Source: DATBHZ01 sp036557185
GTDB lineage: Bacteria > Actinomycetota > Acidimicrobiia > IMCC26256 > JAENVU01
Direction of reading: 5' to 3'
NCBI GenBank assembly: GCA_036557185.1
Contig: DATBHZ010000017.1
Location: 1-12,968, forward strand
DNA length: 12,968 bases
The translations under genes were made by a program, and so were the position numbers. This document shows, one piece after another, positions 6,024-12,968 of this stretch. A model generated the notes under the pieces. The model saw only the letters and a list, made by a program, of their open reading frames with translations. It made no database searches and was not told the origin of the DNA. The stretch's first letter is position 1. Each line of letters begins with the position of its first letter.

Positions 6024-8003
6024 TCAGATGCCGACGGGAGCCGCTCGGCCGTAGTTCTCGATCCAGGTCGGCAGCTCGTCGGCGGCGAGCGCAGGAGTGA
6101 GCGCCCAACCCTGCGCGGTGTCGCAACCCAGCTCGGTGAGCGCCGTGAGGATGTCGGCCGTCTCCGCGCCTTCCGCCACCACCTCGAGCCCGAAGTTGTG
6201 CCCGAGCTCGATCACGGTGTTGACGATGGTGCGGTCGCTCGCGCTGGTGAGCATGCGCCCGACGAAGCTGCCGTCGATCTTGAGCTCCGCGAGCGGGAGG
6301 TCGCCGAGCTGTGAGAGCGACGTGTAGCCACGGCCGAAGTCGTCGAGCGAGATGCACACGCCGCGGCGGCGGAGCTGCTGCAACACCTCACCCGCACGCG
6401 TCGGGTCTGCGATCAGCGCTGTCTCGGTGATCTCGACGCGCAGCCATTCCGGATCGACGCCGTGCGCCGAGAGCCGCTCGAGAATGGTGTCGGGCAGTGT
6501 GTCGTCACGGAGGTTCCGTGCGCTGACGTTGACGGCGATGCCCAGCATGAGACCGTCCTCGTGCCAGCGCGCCACTTGGGCGATCCCGTGGTCGAGCACC
6601 CACTCGGTGAGCGGATCGATGAGACCTGTGGACTCCGCGACGTCGAGAAACTCGGCGGGGTAGAGCAGACCCCGCGTCGGGTGCTGCCAGCGCAGGAGCG
6701 CCTCCACGCTGACGATCCGGTTCTCGCGGAGATCGAGCTTCGGCTGATAGTGGAGGACGAGCTCGTCGGAGCTGATCGCGTGTCGCAGCTCGCTGATGAG
6801 AGCGAGGCGTGCAGGGCTGTACTGGGCGAGCTCGTCCGTGTACTCGACGAGCGCGCTCCGTGTCTCCTTCGCCGCGTACATCGCGAGATCGGCGAACTGC
6901 AGGAGCTCGCTGATCTCGGTCCCGTCGGTCGGCCAGAAGGCGATCCCGATGCTGGCCTCGGTCGTGACGGGCACGCCGTCGATGTCGACATCCATCGCGA
7001 GCACCCGTTGCACACGATCGAGCACGCTCCGAGCCGTCGTTGCATCGACTCCCGGCAGCACCAACCCGAACTCGTCGCCTCCGAGCCGCGCAAGCGTGTC
7101 GCCCGGACGCAGCGCGTCGCCAACGGCGACCGCGATGTGGCGCAAGTAGGTATCGCCGTTGTGATGGCCGAGCGTGTCGTTCACTTCCTTGAACCTGTCG
7201 AGATCGAGGATCGCGATACCGACGGGTTCGCCCGAGCGTCGGGCTGCGGCGAGCGCGTGCTCCGCCCGGTCGGCGAACAGCGCGCGGTTCGGAAGCCCGG
7301 TCAACACATCGTGCATCGCCTGGTACTCGTTGTCCGCGGCGCTCCTCCGGAGGCGGTTGGTGACCGATGCGCTGATCACGCTCAGCGCCAGCCACACCAA
7401 GAGCAGGCCCAAACCGATCAGGGCCATCATCGACCCGTTCGACGCGGCGAACGACTGGGCGATCGGCGCGTACGGCAGGTACACCTCCAGCACGCCGAGG
7501 ACCTGATTGCTCCGACCACTCTCGTGGACGGGGATGTAGACCTCGACTGCGCGGGCACCCACCTTGCTGTCGGCGTCCACCTCGTCGCGATTGACGCGAG
7601 TCAGCCTGCGGACCGTCTGACCCCGAACGGCATCCGAGACCTCTTCGTCCGGGTCACTCCGCGGCGTCTCACTCGGACGCGAGGCGTCGAACACGACAGC
7701 TCCGCTGCGATCACGGAGCCGGAGCCGGAGTACGTTGCCGGACTCGATGAGTGGGCGGGTTGCGCGCAACAGCGCGGCGCGCTCGGCCGGTGTCAGGGGC
7801 TTCGAGAGGTCTCGTCCGGCGACCACCGGCTGGATGCCGGCGTTCGTGATCGCGCTCGCCTCACTCTGGGCCTGGTCGAGCGACCGCCGGTCCATCTGCG
7901 ACTTGTAGAGATGGCCCAGGCCGATGCCGAGCAGCGCGAGTGGGACCGCGCTGGCCGCCACGTACACGATGAACAGCCGGAAGCCGCTCACACGCCTGGT
8001 CAT
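6024..8003 (-). CDS. Membrane GGDEF-EAL protein (c-di-GMP cyclase/phosphodiesterase)
   Basis: A 659-residue bifunctional-type c-di-GMP protein. Membrane helices at about 8-31 and 191-212 flank a 160-residue sensory region, probably extracytoplasmic. The GGDEF domain (about 228-390) has an intact GGDEF at 308-312 and an RxxD inhibitory site (Arg299-Asp302) exactly five residues before it, implying product-inhibited cyclase activity. The EAL domain (about 398-650) has EAL at 434-436, NVSARNL (492-498), VEITET (523-528), DDFGRGYTSL (554-563), LKIDGSF (574-580), VAEGAE (609-614) and QGW (631-633) where QGY or QGF is commoner. The EAL set needed for metal binding and hydrolysis looks complete. The ATG at 8003 has no clear Shine-Dalgarno. 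It is the last of three co-directional signalling genes, 89 bases after the USP gene. Confidence 0.95.
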   Translation of the reverse strand: MTRRVSGFRLFIVYVAASAVPLALLGIGLGHLYKSQMDRRSLDQAQSEASAITNAGIQPVVAGRDLSKPLTPAERAALLRATRPLIESGNVLRLRLRDRSGAVVFDASRPSETPRSDPDEEVSDAVRGQTVRRLTRVNRDEVDADSKVGARAVEVYIPVHESGRSNQVLGVLEVYLPYAPIAQSFAASNGSMMALIGLGLLLVWLALSVISASVTNRLRRSAADNEYQAMHDVLTGLPNRALFADRAEHALAAARRSGEPVGIAILDLDRFKEVNDTLGHHNGDTYLRHIAVAVGDALRPGDTLARLGGDEFGLVLPGVDATTARSVLDRVQRVLAMDVDIDGVPVTTEASIGIAFWPTDGTEISELLQFADLAMYAAKETRSALVEYTDELAQYSPARLALISELRHAISSDELVLHYQPKLDLRENRIVSVEALLRWQHPTRGLLYPAEFLDVAESTGLIDPLTEWVLDHGIAQVARWHEDGLMLGIAVNVSARNLRDDTLPDTILERLSAHGVDPEWLRVEITETALIADPTRAGEVLQQLRRRGVCISLDDFGRGYTSLSQLGDLPLAELKIDGSFVGRMLTSASDRTIVNTVIELGHNFGLEVVAEGAETADILTALTELGCDTAQGWALTPALAADELPTWIENYGRAAPVGI

Positions 8004-8092
8004 AATCGACTACATCGGCGGGCACGCTCAGCGGCTGAACGAACAATCGGTCCTCGATCGACCCGGCAGATCGGTCGTGCAGTCCCTTCGAC

Positions 8093-8536
8093 TCATTCGC
8101 GCGGGGGCACGACGAGCACCGGCTGTTCACAGTGATGGACAACGTAGGTTCCGACCGAGCCGAGCAACGTCTCCGTCAGGGCGCTCTTGCCGTGCGAGCC
8201 GACCACGACCACATCCGCGTCCAGCTTGCTGGCGAGCGAACAGATGGTGGTACCCGCGGACCCCTCTTCGACGCGCTGCTCGACCGGAGTCGGACCGAGG
8301 GCGCGCGCGGTCGCGGCCAACGCCGCGTCCGCCTCGACGACACCGGAGCGGTGCATGTCGACGACCTCTTGCGGATCGAGCACGGGGCCCTCGATGCCGC
8401 CGGCGTCCGCCTCGGGTGACTCCATCGGCGGGATGACACAGACCAGCGTCCACTCCGCGTCGCCCAGAATGCTGCGCGCGTGAGCCGCCGCGTTCAGCGA
8501 GCTGTCGGATCCATCGGTCGCGATCAGTACATGCAT
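8093..8536 (-). CDS. Universal stress protein (ATP-binding UspA type)
   Basis: A 147-residue single-domain UspA-fold protein. The N-terminus MHVLIATDGSDSS places the conserved Asp8 in the nucleotide pocket. The ATP-binding motif G-2x-G-9x-G-S is perfect (Gly113, Gly116, Gly126-Ser127 within GSHGKSALTETLLGS), so this is an ATP-binding member rather than the non-binding UspA branch. Length is standard. An in-frame GTG at 8554 would add six residues; I prefer ATG 8536 because family members begin two or three residues before the first strand, though no Shine-Dalgarno decides between them. It lies 76 bases after the MEDS-HATPase gene and 89 before the GGDEF-EAL gene, all on the minus strand, fitting a stress-response group. 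The ligand-triggered partner is unknown. Confidence 0.92.
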   Translation of the reverse strand: MHVLIATDGSDSSLNAAAHARSILGDAEWTLVCVIPPMESPEADAGGIEGPVLDPQEVVDMHRSGVVEADAALAATARALGPTPVEQRVEEGSAGTTICSLASKLDADVVVVGSHGKSALTETLLGSVGTYVVHHCEQPVLVVPPRE

Positions 8537-8582
8537 GTCCACGCGGGTACCCACCCGAGCGCCGGTCCCAAACAGGCGGAGA

Positions 8583-8598
8583 GCTCCTCTCGAGGAGC
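8583..8598 (-). other. Hairpin between the MEDS-HATPase and USP genes
   Basis: GCTCCTC (8583-8589) and GAGGAGC (8592-8598) form a perfect 7-bp inverted repeat around two bases (6 bp with a four-base loop in practice). It lies 15 bases past the MEDS-HATPase stop and before the USP start. On the minus strand it is followed by TCTCCGCCTGTTT, too T-poor for a strong intrinsic terminator, so it could be a weak attenuator or a processing site that makes unequal output of the two genes. Confidence 0.35.
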
Positions 8599-8612
8599 AA
8601 GGACGCCCAGCG

Positions 8613-9536
8613 TCAGGAGATGCTCAGACGGACGATCGAGCCACGCGCGTTGGAGCGGATCTGGAGGAGGTCGCAGACCTGGTTCACCAACCACAGGCCG
8701 TATCCCGACTCCGAGCCCGGGCCCGGCCGGCAACGGCCGATCATCGGATCCGTGATCACCCCGTTGCCGCGGACTTCGCAGTTCAGCGCGCCGTCGTCGC
8801 ACCAGAGCTGGAACGTTCCCTCCGCGTCGCCGTGCCGAAGGCTGTTCGTCGCCACTTCGCTCACGGCCAGCGCGAAGTCGTCGCGCAGTCGCACGTTTGC
8901 GCCTCTTGCATCCGCGAGAGCAAGGGCTGCCCCGCGCACGTCGTGGAGGTCGCCGGTCTCGAAACGCGAGACCTCTCCCCGAGGCGCCGGTTCGAGGAGT
9001 TGAGCGAAAGGGTCCAAGGATCGCTCGAGATGGCTGTGGACCACGCCGTCGCGTCCCACGTGCTGCGGGTGGACCGCCTCGGCGCCCTCGAGCACCGGCT
9101 CGGGCAGCGAAGCGGCGTCGTACGGACACAGCAAGGTGAAGCTGTCACGCCCTGCGAACGCCGTGTTGAGCAAGCTCTCGTGGATCTCGCACTCCACCAG
9201 CTCGGCGGCCGACCGTCCCTCCCAGACCGGCTCGCCGACACCACGGACCGGCGCACTGGCGCCACAGCGAGCGAGGAATTCCGCCCAGAGCTGGATGATC
9301 CGCGCGGGATTCTTGCCCGCGGTGCGCATGTCGACCATCGAGACGTTGCGCGCACGGTCCCCGAGCGCGCCGCTGAGCAGCTCGAGCCCGCGCTGCGACA
9401 ACGCGACGAGCACGGGTTCGCCTGCCTCGACCCCTTCGATCACGAAGGAACCGACCCGTGCCATGAACTCCGAGTCCGACGAGTACAGCACGGCCCGGTG
9501 CGTGAAAGCGGGCGCATGCTCGACGCCGGACGACAC
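8613..9536 (-). CDS. MEDS-domain and HATPase (anti-sigma/histidine kinase-like) regulator
   Basis: A 307-residue soluble protein in two parts. Residues about 10-165 match the MEDS sensory domain: HRAVLYSS (13-20), FVIEGVEAGEPVLVA (31-45) and a late LLCPYD (135-140). Residues about 190-307 match the HATPase_c_2 (RsbW/SpoIIAB-like) domain: an N box ALAVSEVATNSLRHG (222-236) with Glu227 and Asn231, and a late ESGYGLWLVNQVCDLLQIRS (276-295). In this family the domain normally binds ATP and acts on sigma factors or anti-anti-sigma factors. The G1 box reads VRGNG (255-259), where family members normally have Asp at the third position, so ATP binding may be impaired. The GTG start at 9536 has no Shine-Dalgarno, but TAAGAT lies 6 bases upstream, suggesting a leaderless mRNA. 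It heads the three-gene signalling group. Confidence 0.88.
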   Translation of the reverse strand: MSSGVEHAPAFTHRAVLYSSDSEFMARVGSFVIEGVEAGEPVLVALSQRGLELLSGALGDRARNVSMVDMRTAGKNPARIIQLWAEFLARCGASAPVRGVGEPVWEGRSAAELVECEIHESLLNTAFAGRDSFTLLCPYDAASLPEPVLEGAEAVHPQHVGRDGVVHSHLERSLDPFAQLLEPAPRGEVSRFETGDLHDVRGAALALADARGANVRLRDDFALAVSEVATNSLRHGDAEGTFQLWCDDGALNCEVRGNGVITDPMIGRCRPGPGSESGYGLWLVNQVCDLLQIRSNARGSIVRLSIS

Positions 9537-9542
9537 AGGACG

Positions 9543-9548
9543 ATCTTA
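9543..9548 (-). promoter_or_regulatory. Candidate -10 element for a leaderless transcript
   Basis: TAAGAT on the minus strand fits TANNNT and ends 6 bases before GTG 9536, the spacing expected when transcription starts at the first base of the start codon. No ribosome binding site exists here, and no convincing -35 hexamer is seen. Confidence 0.4.
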
Positions 9549-9633
9549 GGATTCGGCGGAGAGAGTGGCGTTCCAGCGCACCGGGCACGCGCGAGCGCAA
9601 TCTCGGCGACGACCACTACACGCGCGAGGCGCA

Positions 9634-9662
9634 TGGCGACCCCTGAGCCTCCGGCATAAGCT
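9634..9662 (+). promoter_or_regulatory. Candidate promoter of the beta-propeller lipoprotein gene
   Basis: TGGCGA (9634-9639) and TAAGCT (9657-9662) are separated by 17 bases, and the -10 fits TANNNT. The -35 matches TTGACA at only three of six positions. The ATG follows 44 bases downstream. Confidence 0.3.
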
Positions 9663-9706
9663 CCCACGTCTCAGCGGGGGGCCACGTTCGGAAGGGACTT
9701 GGGGGC

Positions 9707-11329
9707 ATGAGGACGGGACCGCAGAAGGGCAGGTCTGCACGCGCGCCGCGCCGGCTCTTGACGCTGATGGCGCCGCTCGCCGCCATCGTGATCGCAGCCA
9801 GCGGCTGTGCCTTCATCAAGCAGGTCAGCTCACCGACCGGCGCGATCCCAGCCAACCTCACTCCCCAGCTCAGCGGAGCGGTGGGCACGGCAGCCGCCAG
9901 CGCCGACGGCAGGTTCGTCGCCTACGCCGCGGGGACCGACACCTCTGCTCCGGGCGCCGTCTCGGAGGTGTACGTCCTCGACACGCAGACCGGGGCTCGC
10001 ACCATGGTCAGTGTCAACAACCAAGGTCAACCCGGGGACCAGTTCGCAGGCGATCCCGCGATCTCGGGCAACGGTCGCTACGTGGCGTTCGACTCGTTCA
10101 GCGACAACCTCGTCCCGAACGACACCAACGATGCCGGCGACGTCTTCGTGCGCGACACACAGACGAACACGACCACGCGCATCAGCCTCACGAGCGCAGG
10201 GACCGAGGTCACCGACGACAGCTACAACCCGTCGATCTCGGACGACGGCCGCTATGTGATCTTCACGTCCGACTCCGACGATCTGAGCCCGCTCGACGGC
10301 AACGTCTCCTCGGACATCTACCTGCACGACAACCAGACGGGTGCAACGACGCTCATGAGCACCTACGGCGACGGCACGCCCACCGACTCGGGCGCGTGGT
10401 CCGGAGAGATCAGTGCCGACGGCAGCACCGTGGTGTTCGACACCGACACGGGGATCAACATCGCCAACGACGAAAACGGTAGCGACGACGTGTACACGCG
10501 TCCGCGCACCTCGCGCAGCTTCACTTGGGTCAGCCGACCGGTGGGCGGCAACACTGACGGCGAGGGCGGCGGCGGGGACGACCCGTCCATCAGTGCCGAC
10601 GGCCGGTTCGTTGCGTTCGACTCCAACGCGGACGACCTCGATCTGCTCCCGGACACCACCGGGTTCGTGAACGTCTACGTGCGTGACCGCACCGCCCTGA
10701 CCACGACGCGCGTCAGCGTCACACCGACCGGAGGTGTCATCGACGCCAACTCCTTCGGCCCGGCCATCAGCCGTGACGGGTCACGCATCGCGTACCTCAG
10801 CAGCGGCAACCCGACCGGCACGGACACGAACGGCTCGCTCAACGACCTGCTCGTGCGCGACATGACGCTCGGCAAGACCTACCTCGTGAGCACCGACATG
10901 CTGGGCAATCAGCTCCCGGTCGCCAGCGCCGACGCGGCCATCAGCGGCGACGGCAAGTACGGGTTCTGGAGCACGCTCGGTCAATTCGACACGACGACCG
11001 ATACGAACAACCTGATCGACATCTACGACCGAGCGGTCGATCTCCCGCACATCACCTCGGCGGCGCCCGCCAACGCCACGCCGGGACAGACGGTGACGGT
11101 CACGATCACGGGATCGGCGTTCGCAACGAACGCGACGGTCGCCGATCCCACGGGTTGGGCGACGCTCGGCACCGTCACGCGGGTCAGCGACACCAAGATG
11201 ACGGCCGTCCTCACCATCGACGCGAACGCGCCGTCCGGTGGTCATCAGCTCCAGGTCGACAATCCGGGGACCGGTCCCGGGCTGCAAGGCGGCGCGCTGG
11301 CGCTGTGCACCTGCATCAACACGCCGTAG
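9707..11329 (+). CDS. Seven-repeat PD40/WD40-like beta-propeller lipoprotein with IPT/TIG-like C-terminus
   Basis: A 540-residue exported protein. A basic N-terminus and hydrophobic stretch (17-31) end in lipobox IAASGC, with Cys34 as the likely lipidation site. Seven PD40-like strand motifs of the form S-x-D/N-G-x-x-V-x-F/Y begin at residues 65, 120, 178, 236, 296, 355 and 413, at a regular spacing of 55-60 residues, and most repeats also carry a DVYVRDxxT-type strand. The even spacing supports one seven-bladed propeller. Residues about 447-520 have the start of an IPT/TIG immunoglobulin-like domain (PHITSAAPANATPGQTVTVT). The last residues include CTC (534-536). TolB-type propellers of this kind are usually periplasmic or surface binding proteins; the ligand is unknown. 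Start ATG is preceded by GGAAGGGA and GGGGG. It is divergent from the MEDS gene and convergent, 18 bases apart, with uppP. Confidence 0.9.
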   Translation: MRTGPQKGRSARAPRRLLTLMAPLAAIVIAASGCAFIKQVSSPTGAIPANLTPQLSGAVGTAAASADGRFVAYAAGTDTSAPGAVSEVYVLDTQTGARTMVSVNNQGQPGDQFAGDPAISGNGRYVAFDSFSDNLVPNDTNDAGDVFVRDTQTNTTTRISLTSAGTEVTDDSYNPSISDDGRYVIFTSDSDDLSPLDGNVSSDIYLHDNQTGATTLMSTYGDGTPTDSGAWSGEISADGSTVVFDTDTGINIANDENGSDDVYTRPRTSRSFTWVSRPVGGNTDGEGGGGDDPSISADGRFVAFDSNADDLDLLPDTTGFVNVYVRDRTALTTTRVSVTPTGGVIDANSFGPAISRDGSRIAYLSSGNPTGTDTNGSLNDLLVRDMTLGKTYLVSTDMLGNQLPVASADAAISGDGKYGFWSTLGQFDTTTDTNNLIDIYDRAVDLPHITSAAPANATPGQTVTVTITGSAFATNATVADPTGWATLGTVTRVSDTKMTAVLTIDANAPSGGHQLQVDNPGTGPGLQGGALALCTCINTP

Positions 11330-11347
11330 CCGCCGGATCGTGCTCGA

Positions 11348-12202
<855 letters not shown>

Positions 12203-12228
12203 GCTCAGAACATGACTCGCGGCTGCGC

Positions 12229-12738
12229 TCAGGGCACGACCTCGAACACGACGCCGATCCGCTCCCCGAGATCCACCCGAGTGTTGTCCTCGGCGTAGCG
12301 CTTGCCCTGCACGTTGAAGAGTCGTACCGGATCGTGCTCGACCGGGAACGGTCCCCAGTGCCAGGTGCCGCGCGCGAGCGTGAGCCGATCGAGCGGACGC
12401 AGCAGGAAGGCACGCACGGCGTCCAGGTCGTCGCGGTCGGCGAAGTCGACATCAGCGGGAGCGACGGCGAGCACGGAATCGACGTTGAGGGGCATCAACG
12501 TCTGGTTGTGCGTGTCGTGCCGGTAGAAGCAGTCACAGATCGGCCCGCTGTCGCCGTGCTCGATCTCGTCGTAGGTGTGGGCGATCACGTTCACATGAGG
12601 GTCGCCGAGCGCGAACTCGTAGCGCAACGAGCTGTCGCGCGGGTCGGTGTCCTCGGCGGGGACCCATCCGAACGCAGACCACGACGATTCGGTGAAGGGC
12701 TCCGCCGTGATCGCTCGCACCGTCGGCTTCGTCACCAC
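12229..12738 (-). CDS. Ureidoglycolate lyase (AllA) family cupin-like protein
   Basis: A 169-residue protein of the AllA/ureidoglycolate lyase family, a bicupin-like fold that in E. coli cleaves ureidoglycolate to glyoxylate and urea. The conserved block YRHDTHNQTLMPLN (72-85) matches the ERHPLGTQAFIP region of AllA, and AVRAFLLRPLDRLTLARGTWHWGPFP (108-132) matches its C-terminal GVNYHRNVWHHPL region. The His before Arg in that motif is Ala here (LARGTWHW), so substrate or activity may differ. No allantoinase, allantoate hydrolase or uricase gene is nearby, so a purine-degradation role is not supported by context. GTG 12738 and GTG 12735 are adjacent; GAGGTGG (12748-12742) suits either, slightly better the second. 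The gene precedes uppP by 26 bases, probably in one transcript. Confidence 0.8.
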   Translation of the reverse strand: MVTKPTVRAITAEPFTESSWSAFGWVPAEDTDPRDSSLRYEFALGDPHVNVIAHTYDEIEHGDSGPICDCFYRHDTHNQTLMPLNVDSVLAVAPADVDFADRDDLDAVRAFLLRPLDRLTLARGTWHWGPFPVEHDPVRLFNVQGKRYAEDNTRVDLGERIGVVFEVVP

Positions 12739-12775
12739 CGTCCACCTCTTCCCCGCGCCACACGGGCCGATCTAC

Positions 12776-12793
12776 GCTGACGGGGGCGTCAGC
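12776..12793. promoter_or_regulatory. Perfect inverted repeat between divergent genes (candidate operator)
   Basis: GCTGACG (12776-12782) and CGTCAGC (12787-12793) are perfect complements around GGGG, forming an 18-base palindrome with 7-bp arms. The perfect palindrome GCCTAGGC (12792-12799) overlaps its right edge. TANNNT hexamers lie on both strands (TACGCT 12773-12778 plus; TAGGCT 12796-12791 minus), about 50 bases from each start, so a repressor bound here could control both genes. Which regulator, if any, is unknown. Confidence 0.4.
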
Positions 12794-12828
12794 CTAGGCG
12801 CACCCGCTGAATCGGGAGGTACGGCCAC

Positions 12829-12968
12829 ATGGACGTCCGGTCCATCGAAGACGTCGCACCGGTGGAGGAGCACAACGGCACGGTCCCGGTGTGGTGGCTC
12901 GTGAACCCTCGCGAGATGAAGGACATCACCGACGGCGGCTTCCTGGAGCTCGTCAGCGAGTTCGAGGT
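12829..12968 (+). CDS. 5' part of a divergent gene, possibly a cupin-family protein
   Basis: Begins with ATG 12829 and runs open to the window end, 46 complete codons. GGGAGGT (12814-12820) lies 8 bases upstream. The visible residues start MDVRSIEDVAPVEEHNGTVP, then VWWLVNPREMKDITDGGFLELVSEFEV. The strand-rich pattern and the VWWLV-PREM arrangement resemble the start of some small cupin proteins, but the metal-binding His motifs would lie beyond the window. The product is therefore unproven. Its divergent pairing with an AllA-family gene across an inverted repeat suggests shared control. Confidence 0.55.
   Translation, partial: MDVRSIEDVAPVEEHNGTVPVWWLVNPREMKDITDGGFLELVSEFE

Noticed and set aside
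5098..6357. A 419-residue minus-strand frame across the DUF5996 gene and the end of the GGDEF-EAL gene.
   Set aside because: It is antisense to a gene with clear family similarity and has no domain of its own.
8041..8085. ATCGGTC repeated twice before the GGDEF-EAL gene.
   Set aside because: Only two 7-base copies in GC-rich DNA, without symmetry or regular spacing to support an operator.
6462..8135. A 557-residue open frame on the plus strand opposite the GGDEF-EAL gene.
   Set aside because: The minus-strand gene has full family motifs; the opposite frame has arginine-, histidine- and proline-rich composition typical of high-GC shadows and no recognisable domain.

Overview
The window is high-GC chromosomal DNA with dense, mostly intact genes, frequent GTG starts and TANNNT-type -10 elements. 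Several families present (MEDS-HATPase regulator, DUF5996, a six-helix coiled-coil membrane protein, YCII-like protein) are common in Actinomycetota. I infer an actinobacterium, perhaps an uncultured Acidimicrobiia- or Thermoleophilia-like lineage, but no marker gene here fixes the taxon. I see no insertion sequence, integrase, CRISPR array, phage gene or plasmid function. This looks like ordinary chromosome with some accessory metabolic genes.

Layout. 113-781 (+): small polytopic membrane protein. 834-906 (-): tRNA-Arg(ACG). 974-1909 (-): PAPS-dependent sulfotransferase. 2170-3531 (+): coiled-coil, six-helix membrane protein. 3578-4957 (-): a probable two-gene operon, YCII-like protein then nitrilase. 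5083-5991 (+): DUF5996 protein, divergent from that operon. 6024-9536 (-): three co-directional signalling genes, in transcription order a MEDS-HATPase regulator, a universal stress protein and a membrane GGDEF-EAL protein. 9707-11329 (+): secreted lipoprotein with seven PD40-type repeats and an IPT/TIG-like C-terminus. 11348-12738 (-): ureidoglycolate-lyase-family protein followed after 26 bases by an UppP/BacA undecaprenyl-diphosphatase. 12829 to the window end (+): start of a divergent gene, possibly a cupin.

How the genes may work together. The nitrilase and YCII-like genes probably share a transcript and serve one small catabolic or detoxification step. The MEDS-HATPase, USP and GGDEF-EAL genes look like a stress and second-messenger group: the first resembles anti-sigma/histidine-kinase-like regulators, the second binds ATP, and the third carries intact motifs for both making and breaking c-di-GMP. 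The ureidoglycolate-lyase-like gene has no allantoin pathway neighbours and faces a partial gene across an 18-base perfect inverted repeat, suggesting local regulation of both.

I did not find a clearly new system. The points most worth a second look are the Asp-to-Gly change in the ATP-binding G1 box of the MEDS-HATPase protein, two probable leaderless GTG starts, the palindrome GCCTAGGC occurring at two upstream regions, and the inverted repeat between the last two genes.
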